Source: Castellaniella sp.
Lineage (GTDB): Bacteria > Pseudomonadota > Gammaproteobacteria > Burkholderiales > Burkholderiaceae_B
Reading direction: 5' to 3'
Assembly: GCF_034675845.1 (NCBI RefSeq)
Contig: NZ_JAUCCU010000001.1
Location: forward strand, 310,001-374,000
DNA: 64,000 nucleotides
Shown here: in pieces, positions 41,981 to 51,423 of the stretch
Position numbering within the stretch: position 1 is the stretch's first letter
How the letters are laid out: each line of letters starts with the position of its first letter
Translations under genes and position numbers: made by a program
The notes under the pieces: generated by a model
Seen by the model: only the letters and a program-made list of their open reading frames with translations
Databases searched by the model: none
Told to the model about the DNA's origin: nothing

Positions 41981-42748
41981 TCAAAGCAGGTTTTCATAAT
42001 CGGTCTCACCTGCCTCGGGCTCCCAGGCATGGCTGGACAACCAGGCGCGGATACGCGCGACTGCCTGGGAGCGCAACTGGGACACCCGCCCCTCGGTGAC
42101 CTGCAAGACCACAGCGATTTCTTTTTGGTTCAGATCCTGTTCGAACTGCAAGGACAGCAATAGCTGCTCGCGCTCGGGAAGATTCTGAATTGCCTGAATC
42201 AGGGCATGGCGCAAGCCATCGCGCATCAGCCAGTCCAGCGGATTGGCTCCGGCATCCCCCGCAATCAAATCCAGCATGGCCCCACCATCGGTGCCCTCAC
42301 GGTGTGCGGCCAGGTCTTCGACCATCAATACTTGCATCCCCTGGGCATCATCCAGCATCAAATGATATTGCGCCAGATCCAACCCCATCTCGTCGGCGAT
42401 TTCGCTATCTGTCGGGGCTCTCATCAACTGATGGTGCAGGGCACGGACAGCGGTCTCGATGGCGCGGGACTTAGTGCGCACACTGCGCGGCAACCAATCC
42501 TGACTGCGCAATTCATCCAACATGGCCCCCCGAATGCGGGTGATGGCATAGGTTTCGAACTGCGCATCAGCCTGCTGCTGATAGCGGCGCACGGCATCGA
42601 GCAGCCCCATCATGCCAGCCTGCATCAAATCATCAAGCTCTACATTAGCCGGCAAGCGGCCAATCAGGCCTAATGCCTGACGACGCACCAGGGGCGCATA
42701 TTGGGCAATCAGCTGATCCTCGGACAGGGGCATCGCACAAACCGTCAT
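41981..42748 (-). CDS. fliA: RNA polymerase sigma factor for flagellar operons (sigma-28)
   Basis: 255 aa from ATG 42748 (or 250 from ATG 42733; neither has a clear ribosome site). Region 2 RLPANVELDDLMQAGMMGLL and the FliA signature RIRGAMLDELRSQDWLPRS are followed by region 4 with the helix-turn-helix LNQKEIAVVLQVTEGRVSQL. Directs late flagellar and chemotaxis genes. Divergent from flaG, whose gap holds a near-consensus sigma-28 promoter. No anti-sigma flgM is in the window. Confidence 0.96.
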   Translation of the reverse strand: MTVCAMPLSEDQLIAQYAPLVRRQALGLIGRLPANVELDDLMQAGMMGLLDAVRRYQQQADAQFETYAITRIRGAMLDELRSQDWLPRSVRTKSRAIETAVRALHHQLMRAPTDSEIADEMGLDLAQYHLMLDDAQGMQVLMVEDLAAHREGTDGGAMLDLIAGDAGANPLDWLMRDGLRHALIQAIQNLPEREQLLLSLQFEQDLNQKEIAVVLQVTEGRVSQLRSQAVARIRAWLSSHAWEPEAGETDYENLL

Positions 42749-42811
42749 AGACAACGTAAAATGTAAGTATGCCCTAAGCAGACCACATGCTGTGATCACG
42801 CGCTACATGAC

Positions 42812-42838
42812 TAAACTTTTCCTATTGCCTGCCGTAAT
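42812..42838 (+). promoter_or_regulatory. Sigma-28 (FliA) promoter of flaG-fliD-fliS-fliT
   Basis: TAAA (42812-42815), exactly 15 nt, then GCCGTAAT (42831-42838); consensus TAAA-N15-GCCGATAA. Located 90 nt before flaG and divergent from fliA. Confidence 0.75.
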
Positions 42839-42927
42839 ATTCAACGAAGACATTTCATCCCATTACTTTGGGGCCCATTCAGTCGGTTTCATTGGCTCAC
42901 ATGGAAGTCCTCCGCAAAGGAACGCTC

Positions 42928-43329
42928 ATGATTCACTCCATTGGCAATCAGCTCTCCCCGGCCAGCCTGGGTTTGCCCGTCGTGACGACAGACCGCGCTA
43001 CGGGCACCCAAGTAGAACCCGCCGTTCAAGTCACCCCGGCTGAAGACGCCCGCGCCATCGCCTCCCGGCAGGCCCGACAACAAGATGCAGCACTCCAATC
43101 CAACCCCCAGTCCTCGCTGGAAAAGGCCTTGGAATCAGTGAACGACAGCCTGAAAGCCTGGTCCACCGGGGTGCGCTTCGAAATGGACAAAGACGCCCAG
43201 CAACTGGTGGTCTCTATCGTAGACAACGTCAGTGGCGACGTCATCAAGACGATCCCCTCCGAGGCCATGCTGCGCATCGCAAAAATGATCGTGCAACTAC
43301 AAGGGGCTGGTGTCGACACCCAGGCCTGA
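42928..43329 (+). CDS. flaG: FlaG family flagellar protein
   Basis: 133 aa; FlaG modulates filament length. The conserved C-terminal part is clear: VRFEMDKDAQQLVVSIVDN, SGDVIKTIPSEAMLRIAKM. ATG 42928 follows AAGGAA; earlier ATGs at 42868 and 42901 lack it. First gene after the sigma-28 promoter, upstream of fliD as is common. Confidence 0.9.
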   Translation: MIHSIGNQLSPASLGLPVVTTDRATGTQVEPAVQVTPAEDARAIASRQARQQDAALQSNPQSSLEKALESVNDSLKAWSTGVRFEMDKDAQQLVVSIVDNVSGDVIKTIPSEAMLRIAKMIVQLQGAGVDTQA

Positions 43330-43429
43330 TGACAGTACCGCACACAACCAATTAATTAAATTACACAGCCCTCAGCGCCAGTTCCATCCAGATTGATCCG
43401 GCGCACAATGGCACCAAGGAGTCCTTATC

Positions 43430-44798
43430 ATGGCAGGCATATCTTCCATCGGTCTTTCCGGCCTACCCCTCACGCAACTTCTGCAAGACCTGCAGAAGAA
43501 TGAAAACCAAGCTCTGGCCGTCATCAAAAGCCGTCAAACAGCCGCCGAAAGCAAGGTCTCCAGCTATGGCAAGCTCAAAGACTCCATCGCGTCCTTTCAA
43601 AAAGCTGCCGAAGCCGTCGGCAAGACCGATGCCTTTGGCAGTATCGCCGCCAAAGCCGGTTCGGATGCATTTTCCGTCAGCACCACCAATAAGGCCATCG
43701 CGGGCCAGTACTCCATCCAGGTCGACTCCCTGGCAGCCGCCCAAACCTTGGTTTACGGTGGCCAGGGTAGCCGCACCGATGCCATCGGCACCGACGGCCA
43801 GATCACCTTCACGGTCAACGGCGAAGAAAAAACCCTGGATCTCGCCGGCAAGGACACCTCGCTGGACGGCCTGGTCAAGGCCATCAACAGCAACCCCGAC
43901 CTGGGCGTCAACGCCACCATCGTCAACAACGGCACGAATGGCTCGCAATACCAATTGCTGCTGACCAACCGCGACACCGGCACCGAAGCAGCTGTCAGCA
44001 AAATCCAGGTGGACGGCAATACCGAACCTGCAGAATTTTCTGGGGTACAACAGCGCTGCCGGAGGCAATCCTGCGGTATCCGCCGCTGCGAATGCCTCTC
44101 TCAGCATCAATGGCATTGCCATCAGCAGCCAAACCAATACCATCGAAGACGTGATCGACGGCGTCACCCTGACGCTGAACAAGACCACCACGGAAGCCAC
44201 CAGCCTCAGCTTGACTCAGGATCCTTCGGTCGCCAAATCAGCCATCGAGGACTTCGTCAAGGCCTATAACGGCCTGCTGGGCACCATCAAATCCCAAACC
44301 TCTTACGATGTCGATGCCCAGAAATCCTCGCCCCTCACCGGCGACAGCATCGCGCGTTCTATCCAGAATCGCATGCGCGACGCAATTTCCAGCGGTTTTG
44401 GTGTTGTTGGCAATACCAATTTGGGCGAAATCGGCATCAACACCAACTCCAAGACCGGTGAACTGACCATCGATAGCGCTAAACTCGACAAGGCCCTGGC
44501 AGAAGACACCGAAGGCGTGAAATCCCTGTTTTCCAGCGATACGGGTATCTCCAAGCGCGTCGTCGACATGGCCGACAGCTTTATCAAATCCGACGGCATG
44601 CTGACCACAACCACAACCAGTATGGAAAAAACAGTGGCCGACATCAAAAAACAGTTCGAAGCCACGGGCGAACGCATCAACCAACGCATGGACACCTACC
44701 GCGCCCAGTTCACGCAGCTCGACGTCATGGTCAGCCAAATGAACACGCTCAGTAGCTACCTGACGCAGCAGCTTAGTGCCCTTAGCGCTCAAAAATAA
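43430..44798 (+). pseudogene. fliD: Flagellar filament cap FliD, interrupted by a single-base frameshift
   Basis: Filament-cap protein in two overlapping frames. Frame 1 begins at ATG 43430 (MAGISSIGLSGLPLTQLLQD) and keeps FliD similarity through VDGNTE; after GAACCTG (44024-44030) it turns into unrelated, Cys/Arg-rich residues and ends at 44269. The frame two bases further on picks up at CTG 44028 as LQNFLGYNSAAGGNPAVS and runs to 44798 with the FliD C-terminal domain (AIEDFVKAYNGLLGTIKS ... QLDVMVSQMNTLSSYLTQQL). Deleting one C at 44027/44028 would restore one frame of about 455 aa, the normal length. Flanking genes flaG and fliS are intact. Either a true recent mutation, a phase variant, or a base-call error. 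A strong AAGGAG ribosome site precedes the start. Confidence 0.88.
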
Positions 44799-44807
44799 CC
44801 TAACGCC

Positions 44808-45239
44808 ATGACATACGCACCACGCTCTCGGTCAGCCCGGGCCACCGGGTCCTACGCCACCATCGGCCTCGAGACCGAGGTGCTGGGCGCCACGCCCGAG
44901 CGCCTGATTTCCCTGCTGTTCCGGGGGGCGCTCACTTCGATCGCTCAGGCCCGTCATTACCTGCAGGCTGGCAACACCGCCGAACGCGGCAAGGCGCTTT
45001 CCAAGGCTATCGATATTGTTGACTCCGGCCTGAAGGCCGGCGTCAGCACCGAACGCGGCGGCGAAGTTGCGCGCCTGCTGATTGCCTCCTACGAGATCAT
45101 CATCCGCGACCTGATGCTGGCTAATCTGCATAACGACGCCGATAAACTCGCCACTGCTGAAAAACAGCTGGCTGATCTGGCCGACGCCTGGTATACCGCT
45201 GCCGACCCGGCGTTCAAGCCCTCCTCCTCCAGCAGCTAA
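44808..45239 (+). CDS. fliS: Flagellar export chaperone FliS
   Basis: 143-aa helical chaperone that binds the flagellin C-terminus. SYATIGLETEVLGATPERLI and LLFRGALTSIAQARHYL match the family. It starts 9 nt after fliD and is followed by fliT. Confidence 0.95.
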   Translation: MTYAPRSRSARATGSYATIGLETEVLGATPERLISLLFRGALTSIAQARHYLQAGNTAERGKALSKAIDIVDSGLKAGVSTERGGEVARLLIASYEIIIRDLMLANLHNDADKLATAEKQLADLADAWYTAADPAFKPSSSSS

Positions 45240-45255
45240 GCCAGGATGATTGCAA

Positions 45256-45591
45256 TTGCCGACGCCACAAAACACCGTGCTGCAGCACTACCAGGCCATC
45301 GCAGATATCTCTGCCAGCATGCTTAAACTGGCAGAGGCGCAACAGTGGGACGAACTTGTAGACCTGGGAACCCAGTACTACCAGGCCGTTGACCGCCTGC
45401 GGCAGTTGGAACCCCTGGATGACGACCAGCGCGAAGCCCGCCGCAACCTGCTCACACAGATTCTGGATGACGACGCCCACATCCGCCAGTTGGTGACCCC
45501 CGAGCTTGACCGCCTGAGCCATCTGCTGGGCACTATTAAACGACAACGGACTGTTTTACAAACGTACTACAGCACCGTGCGTCCCCAATAA
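45256..45591 (+). CDS. fliT: Flagellar protein FliT (FliD chaperone)
   Basis: 111-aa helical protein (MPTPQNTVLQHYQAIADISA) with the FliT length and helical periodicity, directly after fliS. No other family member fits the place. TTG 45256 is preferred over TTG 45250 for ribosome-site spacing (AGGA at 45243-45246). Besides chaperoning FliD, FliT can curb FlhDC; flhDC is not in this window. Confidence 0.8.
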   Translation: MPTPQNTVLQHYQAIADISASMLKLAEAQQWDELVDLGTQYYQAVDRLRQLEPLDDDQREARRNLLTQILDDDAHIRQLVTPELDRLSHLLGTIKRQRTVLQTYYSTVRPQ

Positions 45592-45594
45592 GCC

Positions 45595-46926
45595 ATGAGC
45601 ATCGGAGCCCCCTCCAACCTCGGCACCCTGCTGGTCCAGCGCTTGGACGCCGCACTGGGGATCACGCTGGGCCAACAGGCCAATATCAGTTCGGGGGCAG
45701 GCCCTCAGGCCGTACCACAGCCAAATAATCCCGAAAACCCCGGCGCCCTGCAAAACCCCGCCCACCGCAGCACACGCGAATCGGTGGATCAGGCCAATGC
45801 CGAAGGCCAGCGCCGCGCTCTGATTGGTAGTAAAGCCACGCGCGAAATGCAGCTGGACAACCTGCTGGGCCGCTCCACAACCTTTCAGGGCACCACACAA
45901 TCCGCCCCCACGACACTGGGCTATGCGGCACGCATCATCCTGGCGCTGCTCAACCACTACCCACAAGGTGGCCAGCCCATCCAGGGCCGCACCCCCCTGC
46001 TGCCATCCCCCAGTGGCGGACAGCAGCCCGGGCCTGCCGCCTCTACTGGCGGGCAGGCACAGACAGCGCCGACGTCATCCGCCCCTCGAGGCATGCCTGC
46101 TGCTGGTCCCAACCAGGTGTGGGCACAAATGGCCAGCAACCTGAATCAACCAGGTGCCCTGGCCGCCCAGTTTTCCCAGGCTTTATCACAATCCATCCAG
46201 GGCAGCGGCTTGTTCTACGAATCCCATCTGGCCCAGTTGGCAGCCGGCAAGACCACCTCACACGCACTCCGCCAGGAGCCTCAGGGCCAAATCCCTCCCC
46301 AAAATCCCCAAGCTGCTCCCTCGAACCAGCAGACCCTCCCCCAGGCCCGTATCCCTGCATCCCTGTCGGCGCTGATCCAGCAATCTCAGCTGCCACAGGC
46401 AGATCCTGCCAGCCAGCCCAATCATCAGGCAACCACCGGCTCGGCCAGCCAGCAGGCCGCACAAAGCAGTTCCGCCCCTACCCACCAAGCCCCAGTGCCC
46501 GTCATTGACCCTCAGGCACAACTGATGGTGCGCCAGCAATTAGATGTGCTGGCCAATCAAGGCTTTATCTGGCAAGGCGAGGCCTGGCCCGGCGCCGAAA
46601 TGGAATGCGAAGTCCAAAGACGCCAACCAGGCGACGATCAGGACCCTGCCGTGGACCAAGAGCACTGGGCAACCCGACTGACTCTGCAATTACCGACACT
46701 GGGTGAGATCCAGGCGCGCCTGAACCTGTCTGGCGATCAACTGGTGATGCGGCTGGTCGCTCCCCAGTCGGCTGAGCGCCTCAGCCAATCCGTCGAACCA
46801 CTACGATCCCGACTGCTGGCCCAGGGCCTGCAGGCCAGCCAACTGGCCATCCTGGCCCACGAACCCGGCACCACCACAAGCGCCGATACTCCGGATACCG
46901 AGCCAGATGCCGTCACGACCCCCTGA
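45595..46926 (+). CDS. Second FliK-like flagellar hook-length control protein
   Basis: 443 aa: a long Gln/Pro/Ser/Ala-rich disordered region to about residue 300, then a conserved C-terminal domain (MVRQQLDVLANQGFIWQGEAW, TRLTLQLPTLGEIQARLNLSG) that resembles the Flg_hook (FliK C-terminal) fold. The true fliK is at 53.3 kb, so this is a paralogue next to an FhlB-like gene. It begins 3 nt after fliT and overlaps the next gene by 20 nt. This pair after fliT recurs in Bordetella-type genomes. Confidence 0.75.
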   Translation: MSIGAPSNLGTLLVQRLDAALGITLGQQANISSGAGPQAVPQPNNPENPGALQNPAHRSTRESVDQANAEGQRRALIGSKATREMQLDNLLGRSTTFQGTTQSAPTTLGYAARIILALLNHYPQGGQPIQGRTPLLPSPSGGQQPGPAASTGGQAQTAPTSSAPRGMPAAGPNQVWAQMASNLNQPGALAAQFSQALSQSIQGSGLFYESHLAQLAAGKTTSHALRQEPQGQIPPQNPQAAPSNQQTLPQARIPASLSALIQQSQLPQADPASQPNHQATTGSASQQAAQSSSAPTHQAPVPVIDPQAQLMVRQQLDVLANQGFIWQGEAWPGAEMECEVQRRQPGDDQDPAVDQEHWATRLTLQLPTLGEIQARLNLSGDQLVMRLVAPQSAERLSQSVEPLRSRLLAQGLQASQLAILAHEPGTTTSADTPDTEPDAVTTP

Positions 46927-47242
46927 TCCTCAACGGTCGACCGCAGTCGCCGTCGCCTATGATCCCGATGACCAAGCCCCCAGGGTGGTGGCCAAGGGCT
47001 ATGGCACATTGGCCGAAACCATTATCCAAACGGCCCAGGAAAACGGCTTGTACGTGCACGAATCACCAGAACTGGTCAGTTTGTTGATGCAAGTCGACCT
47101 GGATTCCCACATCCCGCCGAAACTCTATATTGCCATCGCCGAACTGCTGGCGTGGCTATACGCTCTGGACGGAAGCGACCAGAGTCTCATCAAAAAGGAT
47201 TTCCAGCCCAGGCAGCTTGGGCCGACGGAAGCAGCCCGCTAA
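46907..47242 (+). CDS. FhlB/EscU-type export switch protein (FlhB C-terminal-like)
   Basis: 111-aa protein like the cytoplasmic domain of FlhB without the membrane part: AVAYDPDDQAPRVVAKGYG, ENGLYVHESPELVSLLMQVDLDSHIPPKLY and AELLAWLY. It lacks the autocleavage NPTH loop of full FlhB. It may help switch export specificity together with the FliK-like protein that overlaps it by 20 nt. Confidence 0.85.
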   Translation: MPSRPPDPQRSTAVAVAYDPDDQAPRVVAKGYGTLAETIIQTAQENGLYVHESPELVSLLMQVDLDSHIPPKLYIAIAELLAWLYALDGSDQSLIKKDFQPRQLGPTEAAR

Positions 47243-47262
47243 GGGCCATCAAATCAGGGTCA

Positions 47263-47601
47263 TCAAATCGCCATATTGGCGATTTCTTTATAGGCTTCTA
47301 CCAGGCGATTACGCACTTGTACAGTCGCCTGGAACGACAAGCCGGCCTTTTGCAGATCGATCATGACGTCACTCAGGGATATGCCGGGATCACCCATCTG
47401 GAATTTCTGAGCCTGCACATTGGCGGCATTCTGCGCTTCGGAGACCCGATTCAACGAACGGGCGAGTTCAGCGGCAAAGCCACCGGACTGAGGCGACACC
47501 GAAGTCTGGGGCTGGATAGCCAGCCCCTGTGACGCTCGAGCGACCGAGCGCATCTGGGACAACAGGTTTTCGACGCTGGCGAGTGCCTGGGAATTAATCA
47601 T
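47263..47601 (-). CDS. fliE: Flagellar hook-basal body complex protein FliE
   Basis: 112 aa; links the MS ring to the rod. The C-terminal pattern GDPGISLSDVMIDLQKAGLS, VQVRNRLVEAYKEIANMAI is diagnostic. It stands alone on the minus strand, divergent from fliF across 391 bp, and convergent with the FhlB-like gene. Confidence 0.96.
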   Translation of the reverse strand: MINSQALASVENLLSQMRSVARASQGLAIQPQTSVSPQSGGFAAELARSLNRVSEAQNAANVQAQKFQMGDPGISLSDVMIDLQKAGLSFQATVQVRNRLVEAYKEIANMAI

Positions 47602-47992
47602 CCGGATGCCGTTATAAAATGAAGCAAATCAGTAGTCTGCAGTCACAAGACCGCAACAGCGTTGTACTATACGCCATATTCCTTGCTTGATACTTGTTTA
47701 ATAAAGGGGGCAAGCACCGCCTGTTTCGGCGATTTGTTCCGTTTGCTCGCATTTCAGCTTGATTAGCACGCCCGCCAAAATCCACCCGGCCATGTCGTCC
47801 GGATATTTTTTGTGACGGGATCATCTTAACTAAGCCCCAAAGACCGGGCTTTTCCGGGCTTGGTCACCGGGCAATTCTCGCGATAATGGCCGCCATCCAT
47901 CTTCCATACTGCCGCATCAGCATGCACACCAACCAGACCGACGCTTCCCGGCCAGGGCGCTGCTTGACGTCCTCCTCTGCTTTTCTGTCTCG
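47602..47992. other. fliE/fliF divergent intergenic region, no gene
   Basis: 391 bp with no coding pattern. It should hold the class 2 promoters for fliE and fliF-K, but no sigma-54, sigma-28 or sigma-70 element or FlhDC box could be picked with confidence. A weak hairpin AAGCCC / GGGCTT with TTTT lies at 47832-47853. Confidence 0.5.
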
Positions 47993-49666
47993 ATGAACCC
48001 AATTCCCACCTGGATGAATCAGAATCCTGCTTTGGCGCGCCTCGCATCGCTGCCTCGCCCGCTACTACTCGGCCTCGGCGCCGCCCTGATCGCCCTGCTG
48101 GTGGTCGCCTCGATGTGGATGCGCCAGCCCGACTTCAAGGCGCTGTTCTCCAACGTCGAGTCACGCGACGGTGGTGCCATTGTCAACATTCTGAACCAGC
48201 GCAACATCCCCTATCAATTTGCCGACAATGGGGCCACCATTCTGGTGCCCGCCGAACAGGTCTACTCCCTGCGTCTGCAGCTCGCCGAACAAGGCCTGCC
48301 ACGCGGCGGCAGCGTCGGCTTCGAACTATTGGACAAGGCCCAGTTCGGCGCCAGCCAATTCTCCGAACAGGTCACCTACCAACGCGCTCTGGAAGGCGAA
48401 CTCTCGCGCTCGGTCGAGGCTCTGCAGCCAGTCAAATCTGCCCGGGTCCACTTGGCCATCCCGCGTCAGTCCCTGTTCGTGCGTGACCGGGAACCGCCCA
48501 CCGCTTCGGTGCTGGTCACACTCTTTCCATCGCGCAGCCTCAGCGAGTCCCAGGTCTCGGCCATTACCTGGCTGGTTTCATCCAGCGTGCCCCAGCTCAA
48601 TGCCGAAAATGTCTCGATTGTCGATCAGGACGGACACCTGCTATCCAGCCCCAGCGGCGAGGCGGCTATGGACAGCACCCGCCGCAACTTCATCAGCGAC
48701 ATCGAGCAGCGCACCTCACAGCGCATTCTGACCTTGCTCAATCCCATTGTGGGCTATGGCAATGTACGCGCCCAGGTCAGCGCCAATGTGGATTTCTCCC
48801 AGCGCGAGCAAACCTCCGAGGTCTACCGTCCCAACGAAACCCCGGGATCGGCCGCTATCCGCAGCAAGCAAACCAGCGAAGCAGTCGATAACGACATGCT
48901 CTCTCCAGGCGGCGTGCCAGGTGCCCTCAGCAATCAGCCGCCCGCCAATGCCACGGCCCCCATCCAGACTCCGCCTGCTGCCCCCGCCGCGCCGGGCGCC
49001 AATACAAACAATGCCCAAAACCCGGTCCAGGCACCCCCCGCACTGACGCTGAATGGCATCCCTGTACCCAGCCCCCGGGGTTCCGTGCGCGATGACGCCA
49101 CGATCAACTACGAAATCGATCGCACCATCAGCCACGTCAAGCACGAGCTAGGCACGCTACAACGCCTGTCCGTCGCGGTGGTGGTCAACTACCGCAACAA
49201 GGACGGTGCGGCATCGCCGCTGGACCAGTCCGAAATGGACAACATCAACGCCCTGGTCAAACAAGCCATGGGCTATTCGCCCGAGCGCGGCGATACACTG
49301 AGCGTGGTCAATAGCGAATTCACCAACCAGGAACCCACTTATAAGCCCTGGGAAAACCCTGTCTACCAGGACCAGGCCCTGCAAGCCGGCAAAATCCTGC
49401 TGATCCTGGTGGTATTGTTCATCCTGTGGCGCTCCATCGTGCGCCCGATTGTCCAGGGCTTTGCCAACGCCCAGGTCGAGCGCGTGAAAAACGAGTCCCA
49501 CCTGGAAACCATGCGCGAACAGCGCCGCCAGGACGAACTACGCGCCACAGAAATGAACCGCTACGAGGAAAACCTGGACACCGCCCGCGAACTCGCCCAA
49601 CGCGACCCGCGTGCCGTCGCCATGGTGTTGCGATCCTGGATGGACCCAAAAAATGCCAAATCCTGA
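47993..49666 (+). CDS. fliF: Flagellar MS-ring protein FliF
   Basis: 557 aa. TM1 (PLLLGLGAALIALLVVASMW), the ring-building motifs (VEALQPVKSARVHLAIPRQS), a Pro/Ala-rich region about residues 300-350, TM2 (ILLILVVLFILWRSIV, about 465-480), and a C-terminal tail for FliG. ATG 47993; overlaps fliG by 14 nt. Confidence 0.97.
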   Translation: MNPIPTWMNQNPALARLASLPRPLLLGLGAALIALLVVASMWMRQPDFKALFSNVESRDGGAIVNILNQRNIPYQFADNGATILVPAEQVYSLRLQLAEQGLPRGGSVGFELLDKAQFGASQFSEQVTYQRALEGELSRSVEALQPVKSARVHLAIPRQSLFVRDREPPTASVLVTLFPSRSLSESQVSAITWLVSSSVPQLNAENVSIVDQDGHLLSSPSGEAAMDSTRRNFISDIEQRTSQRILTLLNPIVGYGNVRAQVSANVDFSQREQTSEVYRPNETPGSAAIRSKQTSEAVDNDMLSPGGVPGALSNQPPANATAPIQTPPAAPAAPGANTNNAQNPVQAPPALTLNGIPVPSPRGSVRDDATINYEIDRTISHVKHELGTLQRLSVAVVVNYRNKDGAASPLDQSEMDNINALVKQAMGYSPERGDTLSVVNSEFTNQEPTYKPWENPVYQDQALQAGKILLILVVLFILWRSIVRPIVQGFANAQVERVKNESHLETMREQRRQDELRATEMNRYEENLDTARELAQRDPRAVAMVLRSWMDPKNAKS

Positions 49667-50657
49667 AGTCGACCTTAATCGCTGCGCGATTCTCATGATG
49701 TCCCTCGGCGAAGACGCCGCCGCTGAGGTCTTCAAGTATCTGTCTTCGCGTGAAGTCCAGCAGATCGGTTCGGCCATGGCAAACCTGAAGCAAGTGACCC
49801 GCGCCGATGTCGACCAGGTGCTCGAGGACTTCCGCCGCGAGGCCGACCAATTCATGGCCGTCACACTGGGTTCTGACGATTACATCCGTTCGGTGCTGAC
49901 CAAAGCGCTGGGCACCGATCGCGCCGCCAGCCTCATCGAAGATATCCTGGAGGCCGGCACCGAGAGCAGCGGTTCCGGCATCGATGCCCTGAACTGGCTG
50001 GAGCCCGCCAACGTGGCCGAACTCATTGCGGGCGAACACCCGCAGATCATCGCCACGATTCTGGTTCACCTCGAACGCGACCGCGCCTCGGCCATTCTGG
50101 CCCTGCTGAACGAGCGCATCCGCAACGACGTGATGATGCGCATTGCCACTTTCGGCGGCGTCCAGCCCGCCGCCTTGCACGAACTCACCGAAGTGCTCAA
50201 CGAAGTCCTGTCCGGCCAGGGCGCAAAACGCTCGAAGATGGGCGGGGTACGCACAGCGGCCGAGATCCTCAACTTCATGAACACATCCGAAGAGGAAGCC
50301 GTGGTCAGCAGTCTGCGCGAAATCGATGCCGACCTGGCCCAGCGCATCGTCGACGAGATGTTCGTCTTCGACAACCTGGCCGACGTCGAAGATGCCGCCA
50401 TCCAGCTCATCCTCAAGGAAATCGATACTTCTTCACTGACGATTGCCCTGAAGGGCGCCGGCGAGGAACTCAGCGCGAAGTTCTTCAAGAACATGTCCAA
50501 CCGCGCTGCCGAAATCCTGCGCGACGACCTGGACGCCCAGGGTCCCGTGCGTATGTCGCGCGTCGAAACTGAACAAAAGGCCATTCTGGCAGTGGCCAGA
50601 AAGCTGGCCGATGCGGGTCAGATCAATCTGACCATGGGCAACGATCAGTATGTCTGA
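49653..50657 (+). CDS. fliG: Flagellar motor switch protein FliG
   Basis: 334 aa; couples torque from the stator to the rotor. N-domain LNRCAILMMSLGEDAAAEVF, middle-domain GEHPQIIATILVHLE, and the C-domain charged ridge (DLADVEDAAIQLILKEID, RAAEILRDDLDAQGPVR). ATG 49653 gives the family start MPNPEVDLN; the frame extends to 49611 without similarity. It overlaps fliF by 14 nt and fliH by 8 nt. Confidence 0.98.
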   Translation: MPNPEVDLNRCAILMMSLGEDAAAEVFKYLSSREVQQIGSAMANLKQVTRADVDQVLEDFRREADQFMAVTLGSDDYIRSVLTKALGTDRAASLIEDILEAGTESSGSGIDALNWLEPANVAELIAGEHPQIIATILVHLERDRASAILALLNERIRNDVMMRIATFGGVQPAALHELTEVLNEVLSGQGAKRSKMGGVRTAAEILNFMNTSEEEAVVSSLREIDADLAQRIVDEMFVFDNLADVEDAAIQLILKEIDTSSLTIALKGAGEELSAKFFKNMSNRAAEILRDDLDAQGPVRMSRVETEQKAILAVARKLADAGQINLTMGNDQYV

Positions 50658-51423
50658 CAAACCCTCCATGGACCTACGCACGCGAGCCCGCTGGCAGCGC
50701 TGGGAAATGGAGTCGCTCGAATCCCTGCGCGCACGCCAACGCTCCGCCGAGCAAAACACCAGCGCATCCCAGGCACAACAGGCCGACGCGCTGCGCCGCC
50801 GGGCGGCTGCCCTGGCCCAGGCCCGCGAAGCCGCTGCCGCCCAAGGCTACGAAGCCGGATTCAATGCGGGTCAGACGGCAGGCCACGCCGAAGGCCTGGC
50901 AGCAGGCCACACGGCAGGGCTGGCCCAGGGATTGGAAGAAGGCCGCGCCACAGGCCATGCAGAAGGCCTGACAACCGGCCTGACCGAAGGCCAAGCGCAA
51001 ATCCAGGCCCAATCCGCCCGCCTGGATACGCTGGCCCATGCCTGCGCCCAAGCCCTCAACCATCTCGAAGAAGAAGTGGGCCAAGCCCTCATCCAGCTGG
51101 CCACCCGTATCGCCGAGCAAGTGCTCCAAACCCAGTTGCGCGAACATCCGGAACATATACTCGACCTGATCCAGGACGTGCTGCAGTCCCGCCCCGAACC
51201 CGGCGCTCCCCTTAGCCTGCGGCTGAACCCCGATGACCTGGATCTGGTGCAAGCTTTCTTGCAAAAGGACCCGGATCATCTGCACTACCGCCTGATTGCC
51301 GACGAGCGCATCAGTCGCGGCGGCTGCATTACCGAAACTACGCTCGGATCCGTGGATGCCACGCTCGAAACCCGCTGGCAGCGAGTCATCTCGGCGTTGG
51401 GCCAGACCCCGAGGCAGCCATGA
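50650..51423 (+). CDS. fliH: Flagellar assembly protein FliH
   Basis: 257-aa regulator of the FliI ATPase. The centre (about residues 57-110) has a long run of GxxxG-type repeats (GYEAGFNAGQTAGHAEG and following), a known FliH trait, then a V-ATPase subunit E-like C-domain. Overlaps fliG (8 nt) and fliI (ATGA). Confidence 0.93.
   Translation: MSDKPSMDLRTRARWQRWEMESLESLRARQRSAEQNTSASQAQQADALRRRAAALAQAREAAAAQGYEAGFNAGQTAGHAEGLAAGHTAGLAQGLEEGRATGHAEGLTTGLTEGQAQIQAQSARLDTLAHACAQALNHLEEEVGQALIQLATRIAEQVLQTQLREHPEHILDLIQDVLQSRPEPGAPLSLRLNPDDLDLVQAFLQKDPDHLHYRLIADERISRGGCITETTLGSVDATLETRWQRVISALGQTPRQP

Noticed and set aside
44151..44798. Independent gene in the fliD region
   Set aside because: It is the C-terminal domain of FliD shifted by one base, not a separate gene.
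50818..51000. Tandem repeat in fliH
   Set aside because: It is the normal GxxxG repeat region of FliH, not a DNA-level repeat array.
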